Below, piece by piece: positions 33,748 to 42,394 of a DNA stretch of 64,000 bases. Position 1 is the stretch's first letter. Every line of letters begins with the position of its first letter. Origin of the DNA: Streptomyces poonensis (GTDB taxonomy: Bacteria > Actinomycetota > Actinomycetes > Streptomycetales > Streptomycetaceae). Location of the stretch: contig NZ_BMVW01000014.1 in the NCBI RefSeq assembly GCF_014650915.1, forward strand, positions 176,638 through 240,637, written 5' to 3'. A program made the translations under genes and the position numbers. The notes under the pieces are model-generated. The model was not told the DNA's origin and did not search any database. It worked only from the letters and a program-made list of their open reading frames with translations.

Positions 33748-35141
33748 TCCTTGACTCCTTTGCTCATGGTGCGGGCGACGAGCAGGGACAGCGCCGTGAC
33801 GGTGCCGGCTATGACGAAGCCGGTGACGAAGGCCGATTCGGCCGGGACGTCCGATCCGGAAGGGGTCGCGGCGGTGAGGAGCGCACCACCGGCCTGCGCA
33901 CCCACGGCGTAGCCGAGCACGCGGGTCACCAGGACCAGGCCGGTGGCGATGCCGGTGTCCCCTCGATCGACGGATGTGGCGGTGCCGGTCACCATCGCCG
34001 TGACGCACAGGCCGTTGGCGAGCGAGATCATCGCCTTGCCGACGACGAGGTGCCAGACCTCGGTGTGCACGGCTGCCAGGGCGAGCAGGGCGGCGGCCAT
34101 GAGGACGATCCCGGCGGTGACCACGGCACGCGAGCCGAAACGCCGCGCCCCGATCCCGCTGACCGGCCCGGCCAGCGTCGCGGCCACGGCGCCGGGCAGC
34201 AGGTAGAAGCCGATCTCGGTGGCGTCGGCCCCGAAGCCGTACGCGTCGGCGGGCGCCGCGAGCAGTTGCGGGACGAGATAGACCGCCACCGAGGTACCGA
34301 CGCAGATCACGAACGTCAGCACACACGACTTCCACACCGCGGGCCGTGCCAGCATGCGCAGATCGACCATCGGTGAGGCCGCACGCCGCTCGACGGCCGT
34401 CCATCCGGTCACGAAGGCGGCCAGCACCACGACGAGGGCGCCGAGCACGAGGGGCCGCGAGCCGATGTCGGGCGCCAGCGCGAGGACGAGCATGAGCGTG
34501 ACCAGCGTCCCGCTCAGGAGAACCAGGCCGGGCCAGTCGGTCCCGGCGTCGTCCGACCGGCCCGGCGGATCGTGCGGCATCAGCCTGTTCACCAGCAGGG
34601 TGGCCCCGATGACCGCGATCGTCGGCAGCGCGAACATCCAGTGCCGGGACAGCCCTTCCGCCACGGGCCCGGCCGACAGCGTCCCCGCCATCCCGCCGCC
34701 CACGAACAGCCCGCTGACCACCCCGATGGCCACCTTCGACTCTCCCGCGGGGAGGTGTGCGCGCACCAGGATGAACGACAGGGGCAGCGCACCCACCATC
34801 GCCCCCTGCAGGACCTGACCGAGCAGCAGCACCGGCAGGTTCGGCGCCAGGGCGGACACCAGACCACCGGCACAGACCACCGCCATCAGCCGGACCAGGA
34901 CCCGTTTCCCGCCGTAGCGGTCGCCTAACTTGCCCGCGACCGGTGTGACGAGCGCGCCGGTGATGAGGAGCACGATGCTGAGTAACGCCCCTTCGGCGGG
35001 ACTCATGTGCAGTTCGCGTTGCAGGAGCGGGAGCGTCGGCGTCACCACCGACTCCAGGGCGCCGGTGGCGACTGCCAGCAGGCCGAGGGTGCCGACAGCG
35101 GCCTTCCCGATGCGGACCGGGGGAGCCAGGGTCGTGGTCAT
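33744..35141 (-). CDS. MFS transporter with TTA codon
   Basis: Integral membrane exporter of 465 aa, about 14 hydrophobic segments. Motif A is GKLGDRYGGKRVLV near residue 71; other helices include LGLLAVATGALESVVTPTLP and VAIGVVSGLFVGGGMAGTLS. I chose ATG 35141, preceded by AAGGACG; the frame is open for 28 codons upstream. Leu72, inside motif A, is encoded by TTA (34926-34928), so the whole exporter/monooxygenase operon may depend on the bldA tRNA. It is likely repressed by the divergent TetR protein. Confidence 0.87.
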   Translation of the reverse strand: MTTTLAPPVRIGKAAVGTLGLLAVATGALESVVTPTLPLLQRELHMSPAEGALLSIVLLITGALVTPVAGKLGDRYGGKRVLVRLMAVVCAGGLVSALAPNLPVLLLGQVLQGAMVGALPLSFILVRAHLPAGESKVAIGVVSGLFVGGGMAGTLSAGPVAEGLSRHWMFALPTIAVIGATLLVNRLMPHDPPGRSDDAGTDWPGLVLLSGTLVTLMLVLALAPDIGSRPLVLGALVVVLAAFVTGWTAVERRAASPMVDLRMLARPAVWKSCVLTFVICVGTSVAVYLVPQLLAAPADAYGFGADATEIGFYLLPGAVAATLAGPVSGIGARRFGSRAVVTAGIVLMAAALLALAAVHTEVWHLVVGKAMISLANGLCVTAMVTGTATSVDRGDTGIATGLVLVTRVLGYAVGAQAGGALLTAATPSGSDVPAESAFVTGFVIAGTVTALSLLVARTMSKGVKE

Positions 35142-35264
35142 GGACGTCCTTTCCGTCATGGCCGGGTGAGGAAGGGGTCGGCCGCACGCATGACGCTGCC
35201 GCCTTGCCGGGCCCGGCGCGGGCATGGCGGCCCTTCACGCGGGGCGCGGTGTGCACGGTGCTTC

Positions 35265-35318
35265 GTGGACGTGGACGTGGACGTGGACGTGGACGTGGGC
35301 GTGGGCGTGGACGTGGAC
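35265..35318 (+). repeat. hexanucleotide tandem repeat (GTGGRC)9
   Basis: Nine perfect-register copies: five GTGGAC, two GTGGGC, two GTGGAC. It lies in the gap between the divergent MFS and TetR genes, about 125 bp upstream of the MFS start. It is not part of a supported gene, though a frame across it would read Val-Asp repeats. Confidence 0.9.
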
Positions 35319-35436
35319 AGGTCAGAGGTCGTCCGACGGGGTGAACCCGGGGAAGCGGTATTCGAGGCGGCGCGTGCACGGCTCCGCCGGGCGGAGCGGG
35401 CGTACAAGTGCGGCACGCTCCATGAGTCGAGATTAC

Positions 35437-35456
35437 ACTACACCGTGCAGTGTAGT
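35437..35456. promoter_or_regulatory. palindromic TetR operator
   Basis: ACTACAC-CGTGCA-GTGTAGT is a 7-bp-arm inverted repeat 12 bp upstream of the TetR start. It is embedded in an A/T-rich stretch (GATTACACTACA...GTAGTAAGG), so it probably overlaps the core promoter and gives autoregulation. Confidence 0.7.
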
Positions 35457-35467
35457 AAGGTTAGGAT

Positions 35468-36127
35468 GTGCCCATGCCGACCGCGAAAACGCCGACCACG
35501 AAGACACTGCGCGAGGGGTCCGCCCGGAAGCGGGCCGCCATCCTCTCGGCGGCCCGGGAACTGTTCCTCGCCGACGGCTTCGAGCGGTCCAGCGTCGACG
35601 CGGTCGCCGCCCGGGCCGAAGTGTCCAAGCGGACGGTCTACGACTACTTCGGCGACAAGCAGACGCTGCTGCGAGCAGTCGTCGACGCCGTCGGCCAGTC
35701 ACTGATCACCACGATCCGGCACACCCTCGACGACACCCTCACCGGCCTCACCGAGGACGCCGACCTCGAGGACGCCCTGGTCACCTTCTCGATGCGCATC
35801 GCGACCGACATGCTCGGCTCGGCGGAGTACGCAACGCTGCAACGACTGGTCCGGGTGGAATCCGGCCACCTGCCGCACCAGGGCTACAACTCCATGGCCG
35901 ACACCCCCGACGAGGCGCTCGCCGAGCGGTTCGCCGCCCTCGCCGCGGCCGGGCTGCTCGACGTCCCCGACCCCCGCCTCGCGGCCGACCAGTTCATCGC
36001 GCTGACCTTCGGCGTCGCGCTGGACAGGCTCGGTTCCGCGAACGCCGCGGAGGACACCCGCGTCCGGCCACTCGTCGTCGAGGGAGTGCGGACCTTTCTC
36101 CGGGCGTACCGAACCATGCAGGGCTGA
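35468..36127 (+). CDS. TetR-family repressor
   Basis: Repressor of 219 aa. The HTH is KRAAILSAARELFLADGFER, then SVDAVAARAEVSKRTVYDYF. The C-terminal domain is of AcrR/TetR_C type (MADTPDEALAERFAALAAAG, AADQFIALTFGVALDRLG). GTG 35468 or ATG 35474 could start it; AAGG at 35457-35460 suits the GTG. It is divergent from the MFS/monooxygenase operon and has a clear palindrome just upstream, so it probably represses both sides and senses the exporter's substrate. Its 3' end abuts the hydrogenase-type pseudogene. Confidence 0.85.
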   Translation: MPMPTAKTPTTKTLREGSARKRAAILSAARELFLADGFERSSVDAVAARAEVSKRTVYDYFGDKQTLLRAVVDAVGQSLITTIRHTLDDTLTGLTEDADLEDALVTFSMRIATDMLGSAEYATLQRLVRVESGHLPHQGYNSMADTPDEALAERFAALAAAGLLDVPDPRLAADQFIALTFGVALDRLGSANAAEDTRVRPLVVEGVRTFLRAYRTMQG

Positions 36128-37039
36128 GACAGCACGAGCAGCCCACGCGGCCGGACCCTCCGAACTGGTCGCACCACGCGGACAGTTCGTGGGTGGGCCA
36201 CTGCCGGTAGCGGCTGCGCGGCGTGACGCGCACCGGGCCGCCGTGGAGGTGGGAGAGGTCGAGGTCGAAGCAGAACTCCCAGCGCTGCCACCGCTCGGCG
36301 TGGTCGCCGGTGAGGTCGGTGACCTCCTCGGTGGTCGTGCAGAAGCGGGTCGGGTACACCATGGTGCAGTTGCCGCAGGTCAGGCAGCGGGCGGCGGCAT
36401 CGTCCCAGCGGCTCGCCTCCAGGCTCGCGCCCATGAGGTCACGCAGGCTCACCGGGGGCATGGCGCGGCCCATCCGGTCCCGGGCGGCCTCCACCGCGGC
36501 ACGGCCGCCGCCCGCGAGTCCGGATCGGACGGACGGTGCGGCAGGCTGGTCGGCAGCTCCGCGCCGGCTGTGCTCCCGGCACGGACGAAGAAGCGGTGAC
36601 CGGCGTCGTCCACGACCTCGGTCAGCGCCAGATCGAAACCCGCGTCGGCCGCCGGGCCGCTGCCCATGGACACACAGAAACAGGTGGCACCGGGCTCGGT
36701 GCACTCGGCCGAGATCAAGAAGGCCCTTATGCATCGCCCCGCGTAACCGCCCGTCCGAGAAGTGGTCGCCGGTCAGGATTCGGCCGACCCTGTACGGCGA
36801 TGGCCCCCAGATCGCATGCCCACACCCCGAGGAAGGCGTACGAAACCGGCTCGTACCGTCTCGTGCCCCGCGAGGACGGCGCGGTCATCGCCCACACCAC
36901 GGGCCCCCAGTCGTGAAAGACGTTCCTGCACCCGCAGCGCGCGAAACCGACGACCGTACGGCTCCGCGCGGCCAGTGCCTCGACCAGGGCGTTCGAGTCC
37001 GTTGCGGTCCAGGACAGCGGTCGCGGGGCTGGCTGCCAT
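36128..37039 (-). pseudogene. 4Fe-4S hydrogenase-type beta subunit, decayed with internal inversion
   Basis: The minus strand starts well: GGAGGGAACC then ATG 37039, MAASPATAVLDRNGL, a one-base shift, then NALVEALAARSRTVVG. Family sequence resumes at SYAFLGVWACDLGAIAVQ (about 36845-36795), ISAECTEPGATCFCVSMGSG (about 36720), and the cluster motif CLTCGNCTMVYPTRFC (about 36380), ending truncated at GRVGC near 36130. The expected middle segment, GSYRLVPREDGAVIAHTTGP, then QS-stop-KTFLHPQR, is present but on the plus strand (about 36850-36945), so about 100 bp appear inverted. A Trp codon there has become TGA. The family (sulfhydrogenase/heterodisulfide-reductase-like beta subunits) transfers electrons in hydrogenases. 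Confidence 0.75.
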
Positions 37040-37345
37040 GGTTCCCTCCACAAGCCGAGCCGTGCGGGCTGCTGATACCGGCGGCATCGGCCCCGCGCCG
37101 GCACGGGGGCCATGGGTCATTCGGCAGAGGGGGCCTTCTGCCCCTGACACGGTCACCGCGGCTTTCGCGGCGGCCACGTTCGAAGCCCCCACCGGTCTGC
37201 TGCCGTCCCGGTACGGACGGACAGGGGCCCGACGTCCCCGACGAGGGCCTGATCGCCCCTCGTCCTGCTCGGTCAGCGGTGCGACGGTGAAGGTGCGGCC
37301 CCGTGCTGCGCCTTCGCAGCAGCCCGACGGAAGGCGGTGGGGACG

Positions 37346-38257
37346 ATGGAGCTGCCCCTGGTCGTGGGTGTCGACGGATCGGAACCGAGCCTCTTGGCGG
37401 TCGACTGGGCGGTGGACGAGGCCGCCCGGAGGGGATGGCCGCTGCGACTGGTGTACGCCTCGTGGTGGGAACGCTATGAAGGGCTGTCGTCGCCGGGCAG
37501 CGTGGAGCGTCCACCGCAGCGTGTGATGGGGGAGGACATCGTCGGATCCGCGGCGGAGCGCGCCCGGCGGCGCAACCCGGATGTGAAGGTGACCGGCGAG
37601 GTACTGGCGGAGGAAGCGGTGTCCGCCCTGCTGCGCGAAGCCCACAACGCCTCGGCTCTGGTGACGGGGTCCCGTGGCCGCGGAGAGCTGAAGGGGCTGC
37701 TGCTCGGTGCGGTCGGCCTGGCCGTGGCAGGTCGTGCCCGCTGTCCGGTGTTCGTGGTCCGTGGCGACGAGGCGGGCCTGGCCGGCGCACATGAACGGAT
37801 CATGCTCGGCGCGGGCGAGGCCGGGACGAGCGGCGACGCGGTGCGCTTCGCCTTCCGCGAGGCCGAGACACGCGCGTGCCTCCTCGAGGTCGTACGCGCC
37901 TGGCGCTGTCCCGCGCACAAGACCGCCGATCACCCCTTGCTGGTCGGAGAACCGGCTCACCGCCACGAACAACAGGCGTCCGCCCACCTCGACGCCCTGC
38001 TCCACGACGCGGTGGCCGACCATCCCCGGGTCCGGGTACGTCGCAGCACGGTCGAAGGGCCTGCGCACAAGGTGCTCTCGCACCGCTCCGCCGCAGCGGA
38101 CCTAGTGATCATCGGGGCCCGGCGCAGGCACGGCCACTACGGCCTTCAGCTCGGCCGCGTGGGACACACGCTGCTGCACCATGCCCGGTGCCCGGTGGTG
38201 ATCGTGCCCCAGCGCGTCCGAACTCCTGCCGATGCGATCGGAGGAGGTGGACGGTGA
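37346..38257 (+). CDS. tandem universal stress protein
   Basis: Protein of 303 aa with two Usp domains. Domain 1 (about 1-140) starts LPLVVGVDGSEPSLLAVDWA and has the nucleotide loop VTGSRGRGELKGLLLGAVG; domain 2 (about 150-290) ends LVIIGARRRHGHYGLQLGRV, then HARCPVVIVPQ. The domain 2 loop deviates from the classic G-x2-G-x9-G-S/T pattern, as is common in tandem Usp proteins. Such proteins cluster with hydrogenase, nitrate reductase and fermentation genes in Streptomyces and mycobacterial hypoxia regulons, matching the broken genes around it. ATG 37346 follows CGGTGGGGA; a GTG three codons earlier is possible. Confidence 0.88.
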   Translation: MELPLVVGVDGSEPSLLAVDWAVDEAARRGWPLRLVYASWWERYEGLSSPGSVERPPQRVMGEDIVGSAAERARRRNPDVKVTGEVLAEEAVSALLREAHNASALVTGSRGRGELKGLLLGAVGLAVAGRARCPVFVVRGDEAGLAGAHERIMLGAGEAGTSGDAVRFAFREAETRACLLEVVRAWRCPAHKTADHPLLVGEPAHRHEQQASAHLDALLHDAVADHPRVRVRRSTVEGPAHKVLSHRSAAADLVIIGARRRHGHYGLQLGRVGHTLLHHARCPVVIVPQRVRTPADAIGGGGR

Positions 38258-38333
38258 AAGTGTGGGCCTGCATCGCCCACCGGGCGAGCCGCGTCCGTGG
38301 TCCGGAGTCCGTGTACCGAGGAAGTGACCAGCG

Positions 38334-38600
38334 ATGTACTGGAACGGCCGTGGCATGACCGGATGGGGTTGGTTCACGATGTCGATCGGTACGGTCGTGT
38401 TGTGGGCCCTGCTCATCACCATCGCGATCCTGATCATCCGCGCCCGGAACCGGGCGTCCGGACCACCGCGCACCTCGGCCTCGGCGCCGCCCGGGCAGTT
38501 GCTCGCCGAACGGTTCGCCCGCGGGGAGATCGACGAGGAGGAGTACCAGCGGCGCTTGGCCGTACTGCGGGGGAACGGCTCCGGCCTGGCCGAACACTGA
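38334..38600 (+). CDS. small membrane protein with SHOCT domain
   Basis: Protein of 88 aa: an N-terminal membrane helix (FTMSIGTVVLWALLITIAIL), a basic/Pro-rich linker, and a C-terminal SHOCT helix hairpin (LLAERFARGEIDEEEYQRRL). Short SHOCT proteins probably mediate oligomerisation or anchoring; the exact role is unknown. ATG 38334 has GAGGAAG about 12 nt upstream. It lies close downstream of the universal stress protein gene on the same strand and is a regular member of such stress/anaerobic islands. Confidence 0.8.
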   Translation: MYWNGRGMTGWGWFTMSIGTVVLWALLITIAILIIRARNRASGPPRTSASAPPGQLLAERFARGEIDEEEYQRRLAVLRGNGSGLAEH

Positions 38601-38697
38601 CCGGCGGTCGTCCGACGATCGACTGACGCGGCTCGGATCACTCCGTGGGCGGGCACGGCGGATCCCGTGCGCAAGCACCCCTCGTGCGGCGTCACGG

Positions 38698-38872
38698 GCG
38701 CGCCGGCTCGATACGGATGTCGGCGACCCCCTCCACCGCGCGCGCCGCCCGTGCCAGTGACGGCACCGGTGCCCTGACGTGGAACGCACCGCCCAGGGCC
38801 ACCACGCCCTCGGTCACGCTGACGGTCACCTGCGAGGCGGCCGATATGCGGGCGATGACGGTGTGGCGTGCG
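38698..38872 (-). pseudogene. BON-domain fragment (probably from a CBS-BON protein)
   Basis: The minus strand reads VTVSVTEGVVALGGAFHVRA, then SLARAARAVEGVADIRIEPA and a stop at 38698. This is the C-terminal half of a BON domain. Upstream of about 38872 the sequence changes directly into the hypF remnant, so the 5' part of the gene is deleted. CBS-BON proteins are common in Streptomyces hypoxia islands. Confidence 0.6.
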
Positions 38873-39986
38873 GGAGGGATGGCGTACCGCCGTGTCGCCG
38901 CCGGGCAGGGGCGCGGTCGCGAACCTGCCCACGCGGCGGTAGCCGCTCAGATCGGCGACGAGGATCTCGCCGCCCCACGAGGTGCCGTCGTCCCCGAGGC
39001 CCAGCCCGTCGTACGCCACGCCGGGGAAAGGGCCGCGCACCACGCACTTGGCCGCGACCGCGGCCAAGTGCGCGTGGTGGTGCTGCACCGCGGTCCGCCG
39101 CAACGGCTCTTCCTGCGCCCACTGTGTGGACACACAGCCGGGGTGCGGGTCGTGGGCGAGCACCGCCGGTTCGATGCCGGAGAGCCGCTCGAGGTCGTCG
39201 TACGACCGGTGGAACGCGTCGTACGTCGGCACATCGGCCAGGTCCCCGGTGTGCCACCCGAGTTGGGCCCGGTCGTCGGCGGCGAGCGTGAAGGCGGGCC
39301 TGAGCCGGGCGCCGGCTCCGGCCGGCGGGGCGCGGACGCAACGACGCGGGGGCCAGGCCGCGCGCCCGGCGGACGGTGATCCGTGTCCGGCCGGTGAGCC
39401 GGACCACGGAGTCGTCGTGGCGGGAGCGGATCGGCCGGTCATGGGTGAGGAAGCCGTCGGCGACGGAGGGGAGGGCGGTCCGGGCCCCGGTGTCTTCCAC
39501 GGCGATCGGTTCGTCGCTCAGGTTCCCGCCGGTCACCACGAGGGGGCAGGTCAACTCGCCGGGCGGGAGGTGGTGCAGGCCGGTGGTGGGCAGGATCAGG
39601 CCGAGGTGCGGCGCACCCGCGTGAACGCCGGGCGCGAGGGCGCGCCCGTGGCAAGGTGCCAGCAGCATCGGACGCGCCGGTGAGGTGGGCACCGCACGCT
39701 CGGTGCTGCCGACATGCGCCGACCGGGCCGCCGTTTCGTCGTCCCGCACCATGACCGCGAACGGCTTCGCCGGGTGGCGTTTCCGGTCGCGCAGCCCCGC
39801 TACGGCAGCGGAGTCGGTCGCGTCGCACACCAGTTGGTATCCGCCGAGTCCCTGCAGCGCGGCAATGCCGCCGTCGGTGACCGTCTTCACCGCCGCCCGT
39901 AGCGCGTCCTCGCCGCGCAGTGCCTCCCAGGCGAGCCGCGGCCCGCGGACCGGGCAGGCCACGGGCTCGGCGTGGAAGCGGCGGTC
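38873..39986 (-). pseudogene. hypF: hydrogenase maturation carbamoyltransferase HypF, truncated and frameshifted
   Basis: HypF makes the cyanide ligands of NiFe hydrogenase. The remnant begins after the zinc-finger region (DRRFHAEPVACPVRGPRL), holds the YrdC-like domain (IAALQGLGGYQLVCDATDSA, DRKRHPAKPFAVMVRDDET, PLVVTGGNLSDEPIAVED), shifts frame near 39320, and continues in the Kae1-like domain (QLGWHTGDLADVPTYDAFH, QHHHAHLAAVAAKC, GVAYDGLGLGDDGTSWGGE). It breaks off at about 38880 and joins the BON fragment. The N-terminal acylphosphatase and the last 200 or so residues are missing. Intact HypF has about 750-800 aa. Confidence 0.83.
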
Positions 39987-39989
39987 CTC

Positions 39990-40076
39990 GGGGTCGGGTA
40001 CGCCGTCGACTTCGTCCGCCTGACCCGCGAGCAGCAGCTCGACGTCATCAGCCGCACCTTCCACGGATCGCTGTGA
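39990..40076 (+). pseudogene. pflB: C-terminal tail of pyruvate formate-lyase
   Basis: The plus strand reads GYAVDFVRLTREQQLDVISR then TFHGSL and stops at TGA 40074-40076. This closely matches the conserved C-terminus of pyruvate formate-lyase (NFIRLTREQQLDVINRTFH). Only about 27 codons remain; to the left the sequence becomes the oppositely oriented hypF remnant, so a deletion or rearrangement joined the two. The stop overlaps the activase start. Confidence 0.8.
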
Positions 40077-40834
40077 ACGGCCTCGTGAACGGCACCGTGA
40101 ACGCCGCGGTCACCGGCCGGATCCACTCCTGGGACCTGTCCACCGGCGTGGACGGTCCCGGAACCCGGTACGTGCTCTTCGTCAGCGGCTGCCCGCTGCG
40201 CTGCCTGTACTGCGCCAACCCGGACACCTGGCACATGCGCGACGGCCGGGAGACCACCGTCGACGAGGTGATGAACCGGATCGAGCGGTACCGGGGCTTC
40301 CTCACCGCGGCCGGGGGAGGGGTGACCCTCACCGGCGGGGAGCCCCTGCTCCAGCCCGCCTTCACCGGCGCCGTGCTGCACCGCTGCAAGGAGGCCGGAC
40401 TGCACACCGCGCTGGACACCTCCGGCTTCCTCGGCGACCGCGCGAGCGACGCGCTGCTGGCGGACACCGATCTGGTGCTGCTGGACATCAAGTCCTTCGA
40501 CACCGGCACCTACCGCCGGCTGACCGGCGGCGAACTCCCCCCGACCCTGGACTTCGCCACCCGCCTGGACCGGCTCGGCGTGCCCGCCTGGATCCGGTAC
40601 GTCCTGGTACCGGGCTGGACCGACGACCCGGCAGCCGTCGACGGCCTCGCCCGCTTCCTGTCCGGGCTCGGCAACGTCGACCGGGTGGACGTCCTGCCGT
40701 TCCACAAGCTGGGCGCGGCGAAGTACGAGGCCCTCGGCCTGCCGTTCCCGCTGCGGGACACCCCGGCCCCGGGGGCCGCACTGGTGCGGCGGGTCCGCGA
40801 ACAGTTCCGGGCCCACGGCCTGAGCGCCTACTGA
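40073..40834 (+). CDS. pflA: pyruvate formate-lyase activating enzyme (radical SAM)
   Basis: Radical SAM enzyme of 253 aa that installs the glycyl radical on pyruvate formate-lyase. It has HSWDLSTGVDGPGTRYVLFV, the cluster motif SGCPLRCLYCANPDTWH (Cys-x3-Cys-x2-Cys), GGGVTLTGGEPLLQPAFTG and DIKSFDTGTYRRLTG. Length and motifs are complete. GTG 40073 overlaps the pflB stop (GTGA), the usual coupling. Because nearly all of pflB is gone here, the enzyme has no visible substrate in the window; another copy of pflB elsewhere would be needed. A hairpin terminator follows. Confidence 0.92.
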   Translation: MNGLVNGTVNAAVTGRIHSWDLSTGVDGPGTRYVLFVSGCPLRCLYCANPDTWHMRDGRETTVDEVMNRIERYRGFLTAAGGGVTLTGGEPLLQPAFTGAVLHRCKEAGLHTALDTSGFLGDRASDALLADTDLVLLDIKSFDTGTYRRLTGGELPPTLDFATRLDRLGVPAWIRYVLVPGWTDDPAAVDGLARFLSGLGNVDRVDVLPFHKLGAAKYEALGLPFPLRDTPAPGAALVRRVREQFRAHGLSAY

Positions 40835-40869
40835 CCCGCCGACCGCGCCGGTGCGCGCCGAACCCGTAC

Positions 40870-40902
40870 GGCCGGGCACGTCGGCCTCCACCGTGCCCGG
40901 CC
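40870..40902. terminator. terminator hairpin after pflA
   Basis: GGCCGGGCAC (40870-40879) pairs with GTGCCCGGCC (40893-40902) around a 13-nt loop, 35 bp after the pflA stop. Confidence 0.7.
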
Positions 40903-41769
40903 GGAAACACCTCCCCGGCCGGACGGAACCGGGCGGAACACGACCGGGCCCGTCCGGCTGCGGTCGCGTCGCCGTCGCGGTCAGCCCGCGGCGACGGTAT
41001 CCGCCCTGGCCGTCCCGGTCAGGGGCACGGGCGGACGGGGCCGCACCCCGAGGACCGGCGTCGTGGACGACGGTGGCTCCGCCACCACCGGGCCAGTGGC
41101 CCCCAGGCCGTCGGCCGGTCGTCCGTCCGGGGCCGGACGGGTCGCGCTGCCCCCGGAGGAGCGGGCCGCGCTGTCCCCGGAGGAGGGGACGGCGACAGCC
41201 GGCGGGAGGAACATCGGGCCGCGCGCATCCCTAGTGACCACCGGCGCCTGACCGGGCCTCCGGACGGCCCACCGTGCCGGTTCCCGGCAGGGCCGTCGGG
41301 CCCGGACGAGGGACCAGCGGTCCCTGTCCTCCCGGCCGGTTCGGGCCGGGGCGATCTCCCGCACGCCCGAACCCCCGAGGCGGAGGCCACGCGGGTTCTC
41401 GCGCCGGCGGCCCCCGTATCGCCATCCCGAACGGAGGCCGCCCTCGTGTCCACCGCATCACCGTACAGGGGAGTGTCCGTGCGGGCAGCCCGCACGGACA
41501 CGTGGCCAGTCGCGCTCGTGCCTGCTCCCGGCCGCAGCCACGACGGCACCGACTCCGCGGTGACTTCCCCGGCGGGTCTCGTGAGTGGCGGCCGAACAGC
41601 GGGGCTACCACCGCGCGTCACCCGCCGTTCCCTGAGAAGGGCGATGCCTTCACTTACTTCCTACCGCCCACCACGGCACAGCAAGTTAGGCCGTTCGGTC
41701 TACACATAAGGGCCAACTGGCCCGAGTGCCGCTACATGCAAGAGCCGGCACCGCTGTTCGGGATCTCTG
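40903..41769. other. gene-free GC-rich stretch with a strong hairpin
   Basis: No frame shows family character. A perfect 13-bp stem, GTGTCCGTGCGGG (41473-41485) with its complement (41489-41501) around a 3-nt loop, has no gene beside it that it would clearly terminate. The rest is low-complexity GC-rich sequence, perhaps decayed. Confidence 0.45.
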
Positions 41770-42145
41770 AGTTTGCGGCCGGCCGCACAGTCGACCGTTT
41801 CGGCCTTCTTCTCGCACTCCGGCCACGTCGCCGTTTCCGCGAGGACGCCGTCCTCATCGCGGATGGGATCCCGGTCTCCACGCGTGACCACACGGTGGCC
41901 GAGCAGTCGAGGCACTTGGTCACGGTCGGCCGGCCTCTGCCCGGTAACCGCAACGACTGCCAGGCATGGGAGCTGTCCGGTGCGAAGGCCGCTGTCGGCC
42001 ACACGACAGTGATCGCTGACGGCGGCTACCGTGGCACTGTGCTGGTCATCCCGCACCGTGCACTGTGCTGGTCATCCCGCACCGTCGCGACCCCGGCCAG
42101 AGCGAACTCCCCGGCCACGCGGGCGCGAACCGTGCGGTGTGAGCG
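41770..42145 (+). pseudogene. IS5-family transposase remnant
   Basis: Plus-strand reading gives EDAVLIADGIPVSTRDHTVA, EQSRH, then VGRPLPGNRNDCQAWELSGA and VIADGGYRGT, VLVIPHR. This is the DDE region of an IS5-group transposase. About 15 residues are missing between EQSRH and VGRPLPG (internal deletion), and a 26-bp tandem duplication at 42034-42085 destroys the frame after VIPHR; beyond it RDPGQSELPGHAGANRA continues briefly before a stop. The N-terminal part and the rest of the C-terminus are not recognisable. Confidence 0.7.
42034..42085 (+). repeat. exact 26-bp tandem duplication
   Basis: Bases 42034-42059 are repeated exactly at 42060-42085. The unit begins GCACTGTGCTGG and ends CGCACCGT. 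Twenty-six is not a multiple of three, so it shifts the transposase frame. Confidence 0.93.
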
Positions 42146-42394
42146 GTTGTGTTCCTCGCCCCAGGCGCAGCCTCGCGCGGAAGGCCCGCCGCTCCGCAGT
42201 CAGGCCACCGCCCTGCGGGTATCTCATGGTTCGGGCATACCGCAACCGTCACCAGCCGTCAGCCCCCGACGGCATCACGCCCACAACCGCAGTGACTTCG
42301 TCGACCAAGCGGGTGGGCCTCGACAGCCGGCGATGTCGATCTGGGTGCGGTTCTCGCTTCCGGGGTCGTGACACGCTCCCGCGGGGGCCTGGTG

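Noticed and set aside
35265..35318. Possible CRISPR or coding Val-Asp repeat
   Set aside because: Units are only 6 bp with no spacers, and no gene crosses them with a start, ribosome site or family sequence.
39987..40064. N-terminal extension of the hypF frame
   Set aside because: These codons are the antisense of the pflB tail; HypF-like sequence begins only at DRRFHAEP near 39986.
41473..41501. Hairpin as a terminator for pflA
   Set aside because: It is 640 bp beyond the pflA stop, and a closer hairpin already exists at 40870-40902.
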